The position numbers and the translations under genes were made by a program. 64,000 nucleotides of DNA, from the NCBI RefSeq assembly GCF_030717955.1, contig NZ_JAUZVY010000002.1, positions 763,032-827,031 on the forward strand, read 5' to 3'. Of this stretch, positions 27,341 through 36,369 are shown one piece after another. Every line of letters starts with the position of its first letter. Positions within the stretch are counted from its first letter, which is position 1. The notes under the pieces are model-generated. The model ran no database searches, was not told the DNA's origin, and saw only the letters and a program-made list of their open reading frames with translations. The DNA comes from Alkalimonas delamerensis. GTDB lineage: Bacteria; Pseudomonadota; Gammaproteobacteria; Enterobacterales; Alteromonadaceae.

Positions 27341-28801
27341 TTAGAAATTGCAGCTGAACTTTGAACTCTCTATTTCACAAGCCTTGATAAACTGTGCTAG
27401 TTGGCAAGGCGTCAACAACGCTTGCAGTTTACTGTGATAGCGCCAACCCCAACCCTTGCTATTGGTAGCTCTATGCACCAACCGCTCAATCTCTTTTTTT
27501 GCTGCAGCCATACTAAGCTGATTTTTAAAATAAGCATTTGCAGGCCAGTGAATGCCGCCTTTGGAGTTGGATGCCAAATACTCTGACAACCGCTCAGTTA
27601 AAGAGTCTTTTGTTACCTGAGTAACCACACCACTCTCTACGATATGCGCCAAAGCTGGTGTTTGTTGCACAAATACCTGCAATCCCATGGCAAGGGCGTC
27701 AATCAGCTTAGCTGGCAGCTGGTATTGCGCAACCAAGGCGTCTGTGTCCTGCAACAGTACACAAATATCGCCCATTGCAACCACTTTCGCTGCATCCTGG
27801 TAAGGCTGATCGGCTATAAATCGATAATTGACCCCAGCAATGGACTTAAGGTTTTGCTTGAAGGCCAAATCCGTAAAGTCACCAACAATGGCATAAATGA
27901 CATCCTCACGCTTCAGTGATGCAATGGCTTCAGCTGTCTCAATCAATCCCTTGTGTACCCGTGGGGTTCCAAAGAAAAGCACGACGGTGGCATTCTCAGG
28001 AATGTCAAAACGCTTTCGACTTTGTGCTCTTAATTCCAAAGAGGGAGAAAAGATGGTTTCATCACGAACGTGTGGAATCACAATCCCGGGATAACGCCCT
28101 TTGAGGGCAGGATTTGAGACAGTTGTCTCATCAAAAAGGTGAATTAAACCTACAGCAATTCGTGTCCAGTGCTCAGCGAGAAGCCCTTGCTGGTTTAATG
28201 TCTTAGCAGGCATGGAGTGAAACTCATCCGCTATAATCGGATGCTCAGCCCCGACAAAAGATAACTCCTCATCATCCACATCCATAATGACATAGCTGCC
28301 CCAGACCAGCTTATACAAACAGCCTAAAACTACATTGGACATTCTGGGCTTGGATAAATGAACCATGTCATAAGGGTTGGCCAGGACAAATTGCAACGCT
28401 TTTTCAAGAAAGCTTGCCGGCGAGTCAATAGCAAGGCTACGAAGGGCAACACCAGATTGACGTAAAGGAGGCCAAATCGCTTTGGCATCCTTCTTTGTCG
28501 TCACTCCAATCAGCTCCGTATCATACCCACTATAGCGATAGAGGTCGAAAAGTGTCAGCGCCCTTCCAGCAGCATTGAGAGATATATTTGAACCAGAAAC
28601 AGCGATCTTTAAGCCTTCAGACCGCCGTTGCTTACGGTAAGCATTGCGATACAGTTCAAGATTAAACTCCCAGCATGGCGCCAGCTCTTTAAACTGATGC
28701 AAAGCCTCAAAACAAGCACTGATTGCTTGTTGAGGCTGCTTCAAATTAAAAAACCTATTTGATGAAACAAGGGAGTTTGTATGCTTTACCCTATAAGTCA
28801 T
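27341..28801 (-). CDS. GT4-type glycosyltransferase
   Basis: 486 residues. N-terminal Rossmann half from about residue 62 (LKIAVSGSNISLNAAGRALTL), then VIMDVDDEEL. The C-terminal half has VVLFFGTPRVHKGLIETAEAI, YAIVGDF and QYQLPAKLIDALAMGLQVF, which is the GT4 donor-binding region. The first 60 residues are extra. Its ATG overlaps the stop of the dehydrogenase gene (ATGA). Substrate unknown. Confidence 0.82.
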   Translation of the reverse strand: MTYRVKHTNSLVSSNRFFNLKQPQQAISACFEALHQFKELAPCWEFNLELYRNAYRKQRRSEGLKIAVSGSNISLNAAGRALTLFDLYRYSGYDTELIGVTTKKDAKAIWPPLRQSGVALRSLAIDSPASFLEKALQFVLANPYDMVHLSKPRMSNVVLGCLYKLVWGSYVIMDVDDEELSFVGAEHPIIADEFHSMPAKTLNQQGLLAEHWTRIAVGLIHLFDETTVSNPALKGRYPGIVIPHVRDETIFSPSLELRAQSRKRFDIPENATVVLFFGTPRVHKGLIETAEAIASLKREDVIYAIVGDFTDLAFKQNLKSIAGVNYRFIADQPYQDAAKVVAMGDICVLLQDTDALVAQYQLPAKLIDALAMGLQVFVQQTPALAHIVESGVVTQVTKDSLTERLSEYLASNSKGGIHWPANAYFKNQLSMAAAKKEIERLVHRATNSKGWGWRYHSKLQALLTPCQLAQFIKACEIESSKFSCNF

Positions 28802-29787
28802 AGACCTTGCTTTTGAACATTGTATTCAGTTTCAGGCACCAAAGCTTCAAGCGACCGACCTGTCAGAAAGCGAACAGCTTCTTCAGTTGCTTCAATTTCC
28901 ATTCGCGTTCGACAGTCGATAGACATTGAACCCATATGGCAGGTGAGTAAGCAACGCTCGATTTCCGCTAATGGCCCATGATATGGCTCTTGCTCAAACA
29001 CATCAATGGCAGCACCAGCAAGATGGCCGGATCTCATAACATCGGCAAGATCTTGTTCATTGATAATACCACCCCGCGCAGTATTAATGATCAGCGCATC
29101 TGGTTTCATGCTCAGCAACTGCTCTTTTTTTATCATGTTTTTGGTGTGCGCAGTTAAAGGCAAATGAACCGAAATCAAGTCGGCTTGCTTGTAAATGTCT
29201 TCTTTACTGGCCCACTCCAGCTTCATGTGCGAAGCAATATCTTTATCTGGGTGGGTATCGTTGACTAAAATACGTGGTGTACCAAAAGCAGAAAGCCGAC
29301 GGATCACACGGCCACCTATCCTGCCAGCACCAATAATTCCGATGGTAATTTCAGGTATACGGCGCCCAAAAATACGCTGCCATTCGCCACGATGCATTTT
29401 AGCATTGGCTATATGTGTTCCTCGAAGTAAAGATAACATCAGGCCAATAGTTAACTCTGCAACTGCAGGGGCAGGAGCGTCCGGGGTATAGCTTACTTTG
29501 ATACCACGACGTTCAGCAGCCAACAAATCAACGCCATCTAACCCAATACCGACCCGAGAAATGAGTTTTAATTTTTTAGCACGGCTCATAACTTTGTCTG
29601 AAATAATTTCAGTCCCGGCGATAATGACATCAAAGTCATCAACCATTTCAGCCAGCTCGTCTTCAGTAACTTTACGCCCCAAAGGGTTAATGACGTATTC
29701 AATGTCATTATCCTCTAACAACTCTAAGGGAAACCGGTTTTTGTCACCAAAGGGTACAGTGGTGATAAGGGCTTTCTTTTTTTCCAT
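28798..29787 (-). CDS. D-2-hydroxyacid dehydrogenase (3-phosphoglycerate dehydrogenase-like)
   Basis: 329 residues from the ATG at 29787, supported by AAGGAT upstream. NAD-binding GIIGAGRIGGRV, catalytic Arg in NTARGGIINE, Glu in DVFEQEPYHG and His in LLTCHMGSMS. It lacks the regulatory ACT domain of SerA. Placed between a HAD phosphatase and a glycosyltransferase, it may make or reduce a hydroxyacid or ketoacid that is later activated by the cytidylyltransferase at 35.6 kb. That pathway is conjecture. Confidence 0.85.
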   Translation of the reverse strand: MEKKKALITTVPFGDKNRFPLELLEDNDIEYVINPLGRKVTEDELAEMVDDFDVIIAGTEIISDKVMSRAKKLKLISRVGIGLDGVDLLAAERRGIKVSYTPDAPAPAVAELTIGLMLSLLRGTHIANAKMHRGEWQRIFGRRIPEITIGIIGAGRIGGRVIRRLSAFGTPRILVNDTHPDKDIASHMKLEWASKEDIYKQADLISVHLPLTAHTKNMIKKEQLLSMKPDALIINTARGGIINEQDLADVMRSGHLAGAAIDVFEQEPYHGPLAEIERCLLTCHMGSMSIDCRTRMEIEATEEAVRFLTGRSLEALVPETEYNVQKQGL

Positions 29788-29797
29788 TTTAATATCC

Positions 29798-30436
29798 TTA
29801 TATCTCAATAATTTTTTGATAACTCAAACGATGACAAATATTTGTATTTGGAGGAAAAGGCGATCTCTCATCGGCCTTAACCACCCCTAAAAAAGGAAGT
29901 TTATGTGCTTTAGCCGCATCGTAATCTGTCATGGCATCACCTACAAACAAACACTGGCTGGCATTAAACTGGTAGCGACATGCCAGGTCATCAATAATAG
30001 CCGCTTTCGTCTTGGGCGAACCATGAACTTCTTTAAAGTATTTGCGTAAACCGCGCTTATCAACAATAGCGTTTACTTCATCGTGAGGCGTGCCAGATAC
30101 CACAAACATCGGGATATGCTTTGCATATAGAGCTTGCAGTGTCTCTTCTGCGCCAGGGATGAAAGGTGAATTTAGCACGCCTTGCAAAGCTAGTTGATTA
30201 AAGGCGTCACCTAAAGCAATTGACTGCTTCTCGGACAAAGGTTGCTTGAGAAGCTCTTTATAAAAATATGAAAATTTTTCATATCTAGAAATACCACCGT
30301 TTTTGAGGTGATAATCTACAACCCCCTGCTGTATATCGGGCCCATACTCAGCGAACAACTCAGCAAAGGCCTTGGTTTTTACATCAACAGAATCGAGAAT
30401 CACACCATCAAAATCAAAAAAAATAGTTTGGAACAT
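29798..30436 (-). CDS. HAD-superfamily phosphatase (phosphoglycolate phosphatase / beta-phosphoglucomutase type)
   Basis: 212 residues from the ATG at 30436 (a TTG precedes it). HAD motif I FFDFDGVILDS, motif II FVVSGTPHDE, the lysine in GSPKTKAAI, and motif IV FVGDAMTDYDAA are intact, with a helical cap domain of subclass I. It should be an active small-molecule phosphatase or mutase. It lies between a kinase-like gene and a dehydrogenase in a likely precursor-synthesis module. Confidence 0.87.
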   Translation of the reverse strand: MFQTIFFDFDGVILDSVDVKTKAFAELFAEYGPDIQQGVVDYHLKNGGISRYEKFSYFYKELLKQPLSEKQSIALGDAFNQLALQGVLNSPFIPGAEETLQALYAKHIPMFVVSGTPHDEVNAIVDKRGLRKYFKEVHGSPKTKAAIIDDLACRYQFNASQCLFVGDAMTDYDAAKAHKLPFLGVVKADERSPFPPNTNICHRLSYQKIIEI

Positions 30437-30445
30437 CAAATATGC

Positions 30446-31549
30446 CTATCGAATTTCCGCAAATGCGGCCTTTATAAGTGGAAGTAACAAACGGTAGTTT
30501 TTATTCAGGCAGTTTTTATTACTCCAGAGTACTTCTTGAGCAACCAGATGCCATACTGCAGCATAAAGATCGCAACGCACTTGCTCTTGATCTGAGGAGT
30601 CAATACCTAAAGCAGTGTTTAAATCCCAAAGCATTAACCTCAGCAAGGCAGGTAACTCAAGCAATACTTGTTTGTCTTTTTCACGGCGTGTGAAGTCTAG
30701 AAAAGCTTTTAACAGATCGACATAAATTGGAGCAACTGTTGTTGCTTCCCAGTCAACTAAAAACCAGTTGTCATCTGTTAGGAGCACATTGGGTATTTTT
30801 AAGTCACCATGAACCTGAGCCAAATGGATATTTTTTTCATTAAGCAACGGCTTAGTAAAGTCTAAAGCTTCGAATTCAGCAGAACTAGAAAATACCTGGT
30901 GTTGATAACCGTCGAAAAAATCATCCGACTTTAGCTTTTTATGAGTAATGCTGTACAGTTCCTTAGCAAGGAGCTTTATTATGTCTTGTAAAAGTGCAGG
31001 CCATTCATAAATATTTGGTCCACATCCATCTAAACGTTTAAAAATTAGAACTTTGCAGCTATTACTGTTGGAAAAACCTAAAAATTCTGGCAAATGCTTT
31101 TTCAGTGCAAGCGAAACTTTATTCTCATAAAAACGTAGTTCATTTTGATAGTAATTTAGGTTTAGAGAATAGCCCTTATAAAAAAAGGCACCATTTAAAC
31201 AAGTTACACTGCGATATGAAATTGCAACTTTCTCCTCATTTGTATCAGTGAATGCCAGAAAATCTCTCAAAACATTAGATTCAAGAAACGGCTTTTCCTG
31301 TGACACACTTGATGAAGCAAATACCTGATTGATAGAAATAATATTCTTCATGCCTTTCAGCTGTTGTGTGACCAGTTTTCTAAGCTCCAATGCATCAACA
31401 TTAGAACCTAACTCTTCGTTACCACTTAGCGCAAAGTGCTCTAAGGCATGCTCATACTCGCCTGAGAGGCAAAAACAACGGCCTAAGGACGCATGCATCG
31501 CCGCTACCTGTTTTCGTAATGAAGTAATGCCATTAATCGAATCGGACAT
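30446..31549 (-). CDS. APH/choline-kinase-fold phosphotransferase
   Basis: 367 residues. The catalytic loop is HGDLKIPNVLL (His-Gly-Asp with a later Asn) and the metal-binding motif is FLVDWEATTVAPI. Both are characteristic of aminoglycoside phosphotransferase/choline kinase folds. A TPR-like helix pair (SLGRCFCLSGEYEHALEHF) is fused at the N-terminus. The substrate may be a sugar or alcohol of the capsule. It is four bases from the next upstream gene and AT-rich compared with the kps genes. Confidence 0.75.
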   Translation of the reverse strand: MSDSINGITSLRKQVAAMHASLGRCFCLSGEYEHALEHFALSGNEELGSNVDALELRKLVTQQLKGMKNIISINQVFASSSVSQEKPFLESNVLRDFLAFTDTNEEKVAISYRSVTCLNGAFFYKGYSLNLNYYQNELRFYENKVSLALKKHLPEFLGFSNSNSCKVLIFKRLDGCGPNIYEWPALLQDIIKLLAKELYSITHKKLKSDDFFDGYQHQVFSSSAEFEALDFTKPLLNEKNIHLAQVHGDLKIPNVLLTDDNWFLVDWEATTVAPIYVDLLKAFLDFTRREKDKQVLLELPALLRLMLWDLNTALGIDSSDQEQVRCDLYAAVWHLVAQEVLWSNKNCLNKNYRLLLPLIKAAFAEIR

Positions 31550-31553
31550 CTCG

Positions 31554-33644
31554 TTATCTTACATCAGCTAAGTGCCGATGAATGTTAGCCTGTATCGTTT
31601 TATAAATTTCTCTTTCAAGGCAATATGCTAAATTTTGCTGGGTTAAGCAAGCATCTATAAAACGCGAATCTGGTTGTCGCCCGTAAAAATCTTTGTAATG
31701 CTTATCTCGAAAGCGAATGACTTCTGGTGAATCTTCACTTTTACGTTTTAAGGCTTCCTCTACCGATAAGTCAAGGTAAATAAAGGTATCAGGTTTCGGC
31801 ATAAGCCTTTCAAGCAGGTACAGAAATCGAATATACATTGTCTTTTGTTGATTAGGCTCCTTAAAATGCTCGGCTATAGTTGTATCAGCTGTCCATCGCT
31901 CGAATAGCACAACACCCTGTTTTGCGGCGGCCTTTTTGCAAGCCTTTTTATAACGAATGTACTTATCTACAAAGTCAAATACAGCGCCCAAATACCGCTG
32001 TTGGATTTGCCTACCAAATAACTTAAATTTTATTAGCCGATTTTTTCCAAACCAGGTTAATGCGCTCTTTGCCTTCATAGGCATCACAACCAAAGGGAGT
32101 TTAGCAGGCATGATAGCTTTTAAGTTTTCTATTGCTGTTGTTTTACCTGCGCCGTCAATCCCTACTAAACAAACCACAGCCAAAGGTTTATTTTTAGACG
32201 CTTCGTTTGCTTTAATAGGTAGCTTGCCCCAGCGACTTGCTGTTAATGTATCCCAAAAACCGTCCGGGTAGCTTAAATAATATCGAATACAATCATTTAA
32301 TTGTGCGTGTTGTTTCCCAGATAGAGGGATGGCAGAAAAGAGACTTTCCGCGTGCAGTGAAAAATCCTCAGCTTTACATTGTTGTGATAAGTAATCAAGC
32401 TGTTCAAGATGGCGAGGCTTTAAGCTTCCGGGTTTAAAAAGCTCGCGTAAGACCAAAAGCCCCCAATAATGCCCCGATGCTGGCAGAGGTAAACCGTCGT
32501 TGTTATAAAAAGCACTGCTCGCCATAACTTTGAAAGCATCTGGAGTCATAAAAGCAGAACCATCGTGCAAGTCAATAAAGAGCCAAATATTCAGCTTCTC
32601 TGAATAAATGAAGTAGTACCAGTCAGTTGCTGTTTTACGTTTGGAAAAACCAAGACCAATCATAATTTCATCAATGACTTTTTCATCCGAATGATCGACA
32701 GCAAGATCAATATCTGAGCCTATAGCACCACCCTGCTTGAACAAAAAGTTACGCATCAAGCAATGTGGGACTTTAACATCACGAAGTTTACTTAGTATGG
32801 CAAGTACCGTCTCCGTAACAAAGCACAGTTCATCCCCTGAATACTCCATCTTCATTTTACGGTAAGCAGCAAGCCTACGCCGGTCAAATTGCGCTTTATC
32901 TTGCTTATAAACAGTCATAGGTAAGTTATCTAGCCTATTTAAAAATTCAGTCCATCGCTTTTGCTTTTCCGCATTAAGCAAGTACTCATGGTACAAGGCA
33001 AGCTCACCAAACACAGCAAGCGCTTTTTCAGCATACAAATCAGACCGTTCAAAGTCCTCAACGCTACGCAGCCAACTAATCAAATTTTTATACAAAGTAG
33101 GGCTGGTATCGTCAGGTAAGTTTTCTACTACATAAATAAGATGAGTAATGGCGGTATCTAAATCCCCTAGTGCCCGTTGAGTATAAGCAACCTCTATTCG
33201 AACAATTGAACTTTCGGGATATTTGGAAAGCACTTCCAGACAAATAGCCTTGGCATCATTTAATTGTTTGGAAGCGCGCATAGCTTTTAGTAATCGCTGA
33301 TAAACTTGCGGTTTTGCTTTTCCATTTGATGCAGCTAATAAATTTAAGAGACGTTCTACAGCTAGTGTCCAATTTTTTTGTTTTTCAGCACTCCATGAAA
33401 ACTCATTTAAAATTGACCTGCTATTGCCAAAAATGGTTAAGCCATTTTTGGCAACATTATCAGCCGCAGCATATCTACGGATATTGCGAAGTGCTTTAGA
33501 ATAGAGAGCAAAATAAAGGTCGTTTTCAAAAGCAAGGTTATCTGCATGAATCTTTTCAAACTCATTGACTGCAGATGCCCAATCTCGATTTTCTATGCAC
33601 TCTAATGCTGCTTGTAAGTGCTGATTGTCAGAAATTATAGCCAT
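31554..33644 (-). CDS. TPR + nucleotidyltransferase + thymidylate-kinase-like P-loop fusion
   Basis: 696 residues in three parts. Residues ~1-250 are TPR helices. Residues ~285-400 resemble a minimal nucleotidyltransferase (GGAIGSDIDLAVDHSDE, then FIDLHDGSAF). The C-terminal ~210 residues are a P-loop kinase with VCLVGIDGAGKTTAIENL, VVLFERWTAD and a lid-like RKSED region, similar to thymidylate kinases. The last two parts are found together in some polysaccharide loci, but the substrate is unknown and the TPR addition is unusual. It probably functions with the adjacent kinase. Confidence 0.7.
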   Translation of the reverse strand: MAIISDNQHLQAALECIENRDWASAVNEFEKIHADNLAFENDLYFALYSKALRNIRRYAAADNVAKNGLTIFGNSRSILNEFSWSAEKQKNWTLAVERLLNLLAASNGKAKPQVYQRLLKAMRASKQLNDAKAICLEVLSKYPESSIVRIEVAYTQRALGDLDTAITHLIYVVENLPDDTSPTLYKNLISWLRSVEDFERSDLYAEKALAVFGELALYHEYLLNAEKQKRWTEFLNRLDNLPMTVYKQDKAQFDRRRLAAYRKMKMEYSGDELCFVTETVLAILSKLRDVKVPHCLMRNFLFKQGGAIGSDIDLAVDHSDEKVIDEIMIGLGFSKRKTATDWYYFIYSEKLNIWLFIDLHDGSAFMTPDAFKVMASSAFYNNDGLPLPASGHYWGLLVLRELFKPGSLKPRHLEQLDYLSQQCKAEDFSLHAESLFSAIPLSGKQHAQLNDCIRYYLSYPDGFWDTLTASRWGKLPIKANEASKNKPLAVVCLVGIDGAGKTTAIENLKAIMPAKLPLVVMPMKAKSALTWFGKNRLIKFKLFGRQIQQRYLGAVFDFVDKYIRYKKACKKAAAKQGVVLFERWTADTTIAEHFKEPNQQKTMYIRFLYLLERLMPKPDTFIYLDLSVEEALKRKSEDSPEVIRFRDKHYKDFYGRQPDSRFIDACLTQQNLAYCLEREIYKTIQANIHRHLADVR

Positions 33645-33741
33645 TATTTAAGAGTACTAATAAGAATTAGCTGCACATTCTCTTTAAATCTCAACTCCAC
33701 ATCGTTCAAGAGTGAGTTGAAAGCAATACTTATTGAAGTAC

Positions 33742-35601
33742 TCATTGCGATAATTTACCTGTAATAAACTTTGATAGCTCATTGTGATCACGAGCAGCTT
33801 GACCACATGCTTCTACAATTTCCTTACAGAAAACTGAATTCTCAACAACATCAGGAAGCCATATCACTTTCTTACCCATAGATAACGGAGACAATGAGGC
33901 GCTAGAATATCCGGAAATAAAAACATCATAGTCATTAGGATTAAAATCGCCATCGTCAAGTAGAGTAACTTGGCCCATATTTAGAGTATACTGGTCGCAA
34001 ATACTGTTAATTATATTTATATCTATTTTAAAGTTCGGGTGATCTTTAATATATAAAGTACAGTTTGTGTTTTCAATAGCCTTTATAATTGTATCAAGCA
34101 ACTCAAACATGTTGTCTTTATAGTCTTGCGTGAAAAGCAAGACTTTAACCCCCCCTAGCCTTTCACAACTATCGAAAACCAGCTTAGAGTCAAAATTAAA
34201 GACATTTTCATTATAGCTTATTCTTTTTTCAGGAAATCCATGATTAATAAATGTGTTATAAGATACACTATCAAATACATCAATGTAATCAGGATTTTGA
34301 AGGTATTCAGGTGAAAAAGATCTTATGCCTATCGGTGTGTTTGATGGCCTAAGCATGCCAGATATTCTATCACATATATACCTAACGGAATTGCCTTGGC
34401 TTTTAGCTAAATATGTAAATAATTTAGCAACTTTCGAAGGTGACGAAGAGTGGACTATTTCAGCATCCGGAAATTTACTTATTAGATTAATATAACCATA
34501 CTCAGAAGTTATTAGATCACAGATAAAATCTTCATTAACTTCGGCGCTTAGCTTAGAAATATAATATTTAAACTCTGGCTCCTCCAAGGAATATTCGTTG
34601 CTCAACCTTGAAATATTTTCATTAAACGATCTTTTGTACCTTTTCTTTTCATTATTAAGATTAGCCAGCTGATCTTCAGTAAGCAAAAAGTTAATACAAA
34701 ATTCATTATTTAGAAGGTTCGCTGCTGTAGCATTTGCTGCCAACTTAGGATCTTTAAACAAGCGAGCAAAATAAAATGAAACAAAATTTTCATTGTCATT
34801 TAGTGATTTATCTCTGCCTCGCATCCGCCAACGAATATATTTTATAGAATCTGGCTTGCCTTCATCCCTTGAAGCACATTCTATAAGATAAAGCTCCTTA
34901 ACATTGGGAATGTTCAATTTGTCAAAGTTACTTTTAATTTCTTTGGAAATCAAATTTAAAACATAATCAGCTTTCGAGATTTTTGGATGCGAAAATTTAT
35001 TTTTTCCAGGCAAAGTTTTCTTTGGTGCAATTAAAGCAGACGCTTTCTTAAAACTAGAATCACTAACATGTACAAATTTCAAATTGAATCTATGAGAAAT
35101 GGATTTTAGAAGCGTAGCCTCATGATTACTTAGTCTACAGTAGGCAACTATTTTTTTAACTTTACCGACTCTAGATATAATTTTCTGTAGCAAAATAACA
35201 ATGAACATCATATGCAATGCGTCATTTCTGCTATCAGTTACCTGTATAGACTGACTCCACCAAAATATTTTCTTGCTTTCAAAGTCTAAGTAGTTTTCTA
35301 TACGAGATAAAATACTTCTATTCTTTTCAATACTCTCAAGCAAAGATTCAGTACGAATTTTTTTATACTCTGCTTCATCTATAAGATCACATGAAATATC
35401 GTATTTATTATAAACACATGGCCTTATAACAATATATCTTTCAGTATGACAGCCCAAAGACTTCTGGTTTTTAATATATTCTAAAGGGCTGAGATTGCTG
35501 TCATATCCAAGCAGCATCTCTGATAAAACATACTCGCTTGCAGCCCAATTTTTTTTCTTGAGATAATGCACAGCAAGATCACTTTTGTTCATAATACTCA
35601 A
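33742..35601 (-). CDS. Unrecognised capsule protein, C-terminal GT-B-like (polysialyltransferase/CDP-glycerol transferase-like) features
   Basis: 619 residues, markedly AT-rich (many Lys, Asn, Ile). I do not recognise the N-terminal half. The C-terminal third has LYIKDHPNFKID and FISGYSSASLSPLSMGKKVIWLP, reminiscent of the donor-binding half of polysialyltransferases, KpsS-like or glycerophosphotransferase proteins (K-x-H-P and a conserved SS before the final helix). It lies directly downstream of the CMP-sugar-type synthetase gene (three-base gap), so a CMP- or CDP-activated donor is a reasonable guess. A TTG at 35601 has AAGG upstream; an ATG at 35592 is the alternative. Confidence 0.5.
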   Translation of the reverse strand: MSIMNKSDLAVHYLKKKNWAASEYVLSEMLLGYDSNLSPLEYIKNQKSLGCHTERYIVIRPCVYNKYDISCDLIDEAEYKKIRTESLLESIEKNRSILSRIENYLDFESKKIFWWSQSIQVTDSRNDALHMMFIVILLQKIISRVGKVKKIVAYCRLSNHEATLLKSISHRFNLKFVHVSDSSFKKASALIAPKKTLPGKNKFSHPKISKADYVLNLISKEIKSNFDKLNIPNVKELYLIECASRDEGKPDSIKYIRWRMRGRDKSLNDNENFVSFYFARLFKDPKLAANATAANLLNNEFCINFLLTEDQLANLNNEKKRYKRSFNENISRLSNEYSLEEPEFKYYISKLSAEVNEDFICDLITSEYGYINLISKFPDAEIVHSSSPSKVAKLFTYLAKSQGNSVRYICDRISGMLRPSNTPIGIRSFSPEYLQNPDYIDVFDSVSYNTFINHGFPEKRISYNENVFNFDSKLVFDSCERLGGVKVLLFTQDYKDNMFELLDTIIKAIENTNCTLYIKDHPNFKIDINIINSICDQYTLNMGQVTLLDDGDFNPNDYDVFISGYSSASLSPLSMGKKVIWLPDVVENSVFCKEIVEACGQAARDHNELSKFITGKLSQ

Positions 35602-35604
35602 CTT

Positions 35605-36342
35605 CTAACCTTCTTCGCTTACTGAAACGACTGTATCGTTCCCTTGTAAATCATTGAGATACCACGTACTTGCCTGAATATCTATCCAAGAATGAATATC
35701 ACGTCCTGTTACCCACATACGCTCTAACATTCTGCATTTCTTCCCAAGCCAAAACCAGGGGCTGGGGCCTTCCATTTTCTCAACACACTCTTTTTGAAAT
35801 GCCCAGATCCCTTGATCGAAGAAAAATACATCTGGGTAAGATTGTCGATTAGAACTAACGACCTTTCCGGTAAAAGACTCCATGTAACCATCTTCAGTTT
35901 TTACCATAGCACGATAAGGGTGGTCGTCTTGGGCTTTCCACACTGTAGCTACTGAGTCACAATCCGGTTCATCCAACATCGCAAAGCTTTTATCAATAAG
36001 CTCCGGTGTCATGTGAACAGTATTACCAAGCAGAATAATAAAGTTCTGTGCTTCTGGATGTTCTTTTAAGACTTCATCGACAGCATGCTTAATCACATCT
36101 TTATGCTGCGAAGTTGGGGTCGCCAGTTCTGCTGGTCGATCAATAACAGAAACACCCTCTTTTAACGATAAGTCTTTAATGCGGGCATCTTCTGTAGTGA
36201 CATAGATTTTATCCACATTCATCGCCATTTTGGCGCAGCGAAGTGGGTACAACATGATAGGCACACCCAATACTGGGATCAGGTTTTTATTAGGGATAGA
36301 CAGTTGGCCGCCTTTGGCGGTGAGAATGACGATGTTTTTCAT
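35605..36342 (-). CDS. CMP-sugar synthetase-family cytidylyltransferase
   Basis: 245 residues. The N-terminal ILTAKGGQLSIPNKNLIPVLG corresponds to the acylneuraminate cytidylyltransferase loop (usually ARGGSKGIPxKN). YVTTEDARI and LLGNTVHMTPELID follow. The family activates acid sugars such as sialic, legionaminic or pseudaminic acid to CMP-sugars. No sialic-acid-type synthase (NeuB/PseI) is present in the window, so the substrate may be a different acid or phosphate. Shine-Dalgarno AAGG lies seven bases before the ATG. Confidence 0.8.
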   Translation of the reverse strand: MKNIVILTAKGGQLSIPNKNLIPVLGVPIMLYPLRCAKMAMNVDKIYVTTEDARIKDLSLKEGVSVIDRPAELATPTSQHKDVIKHAVDEVLKEHPEAQNFIILLGNTVHMTPELIDKSFAMLDEPDCDSVATVWKAQDDHPYRAMVKTEDGYMESFTGKVVSSNRQSYPDVFFFDQGIWAFQKECVEKMEGPSPWFWLGKKCRMLERMWVTGRDIHSWIDIQASTWYLNDLQGNDTVVSVSEEG

Positions 36343-36369
36343 ACAAGTACCTTATTCAATAAGTGAGTG

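Noticed and set aside
35605..36342. CMP-Kdo synthetase (KpsU/KdsB)
   Set aside because: The loop motif and other conserved residues fit the acylneuraminate cytidylyltransferase branch rather than the KdsB pattern.
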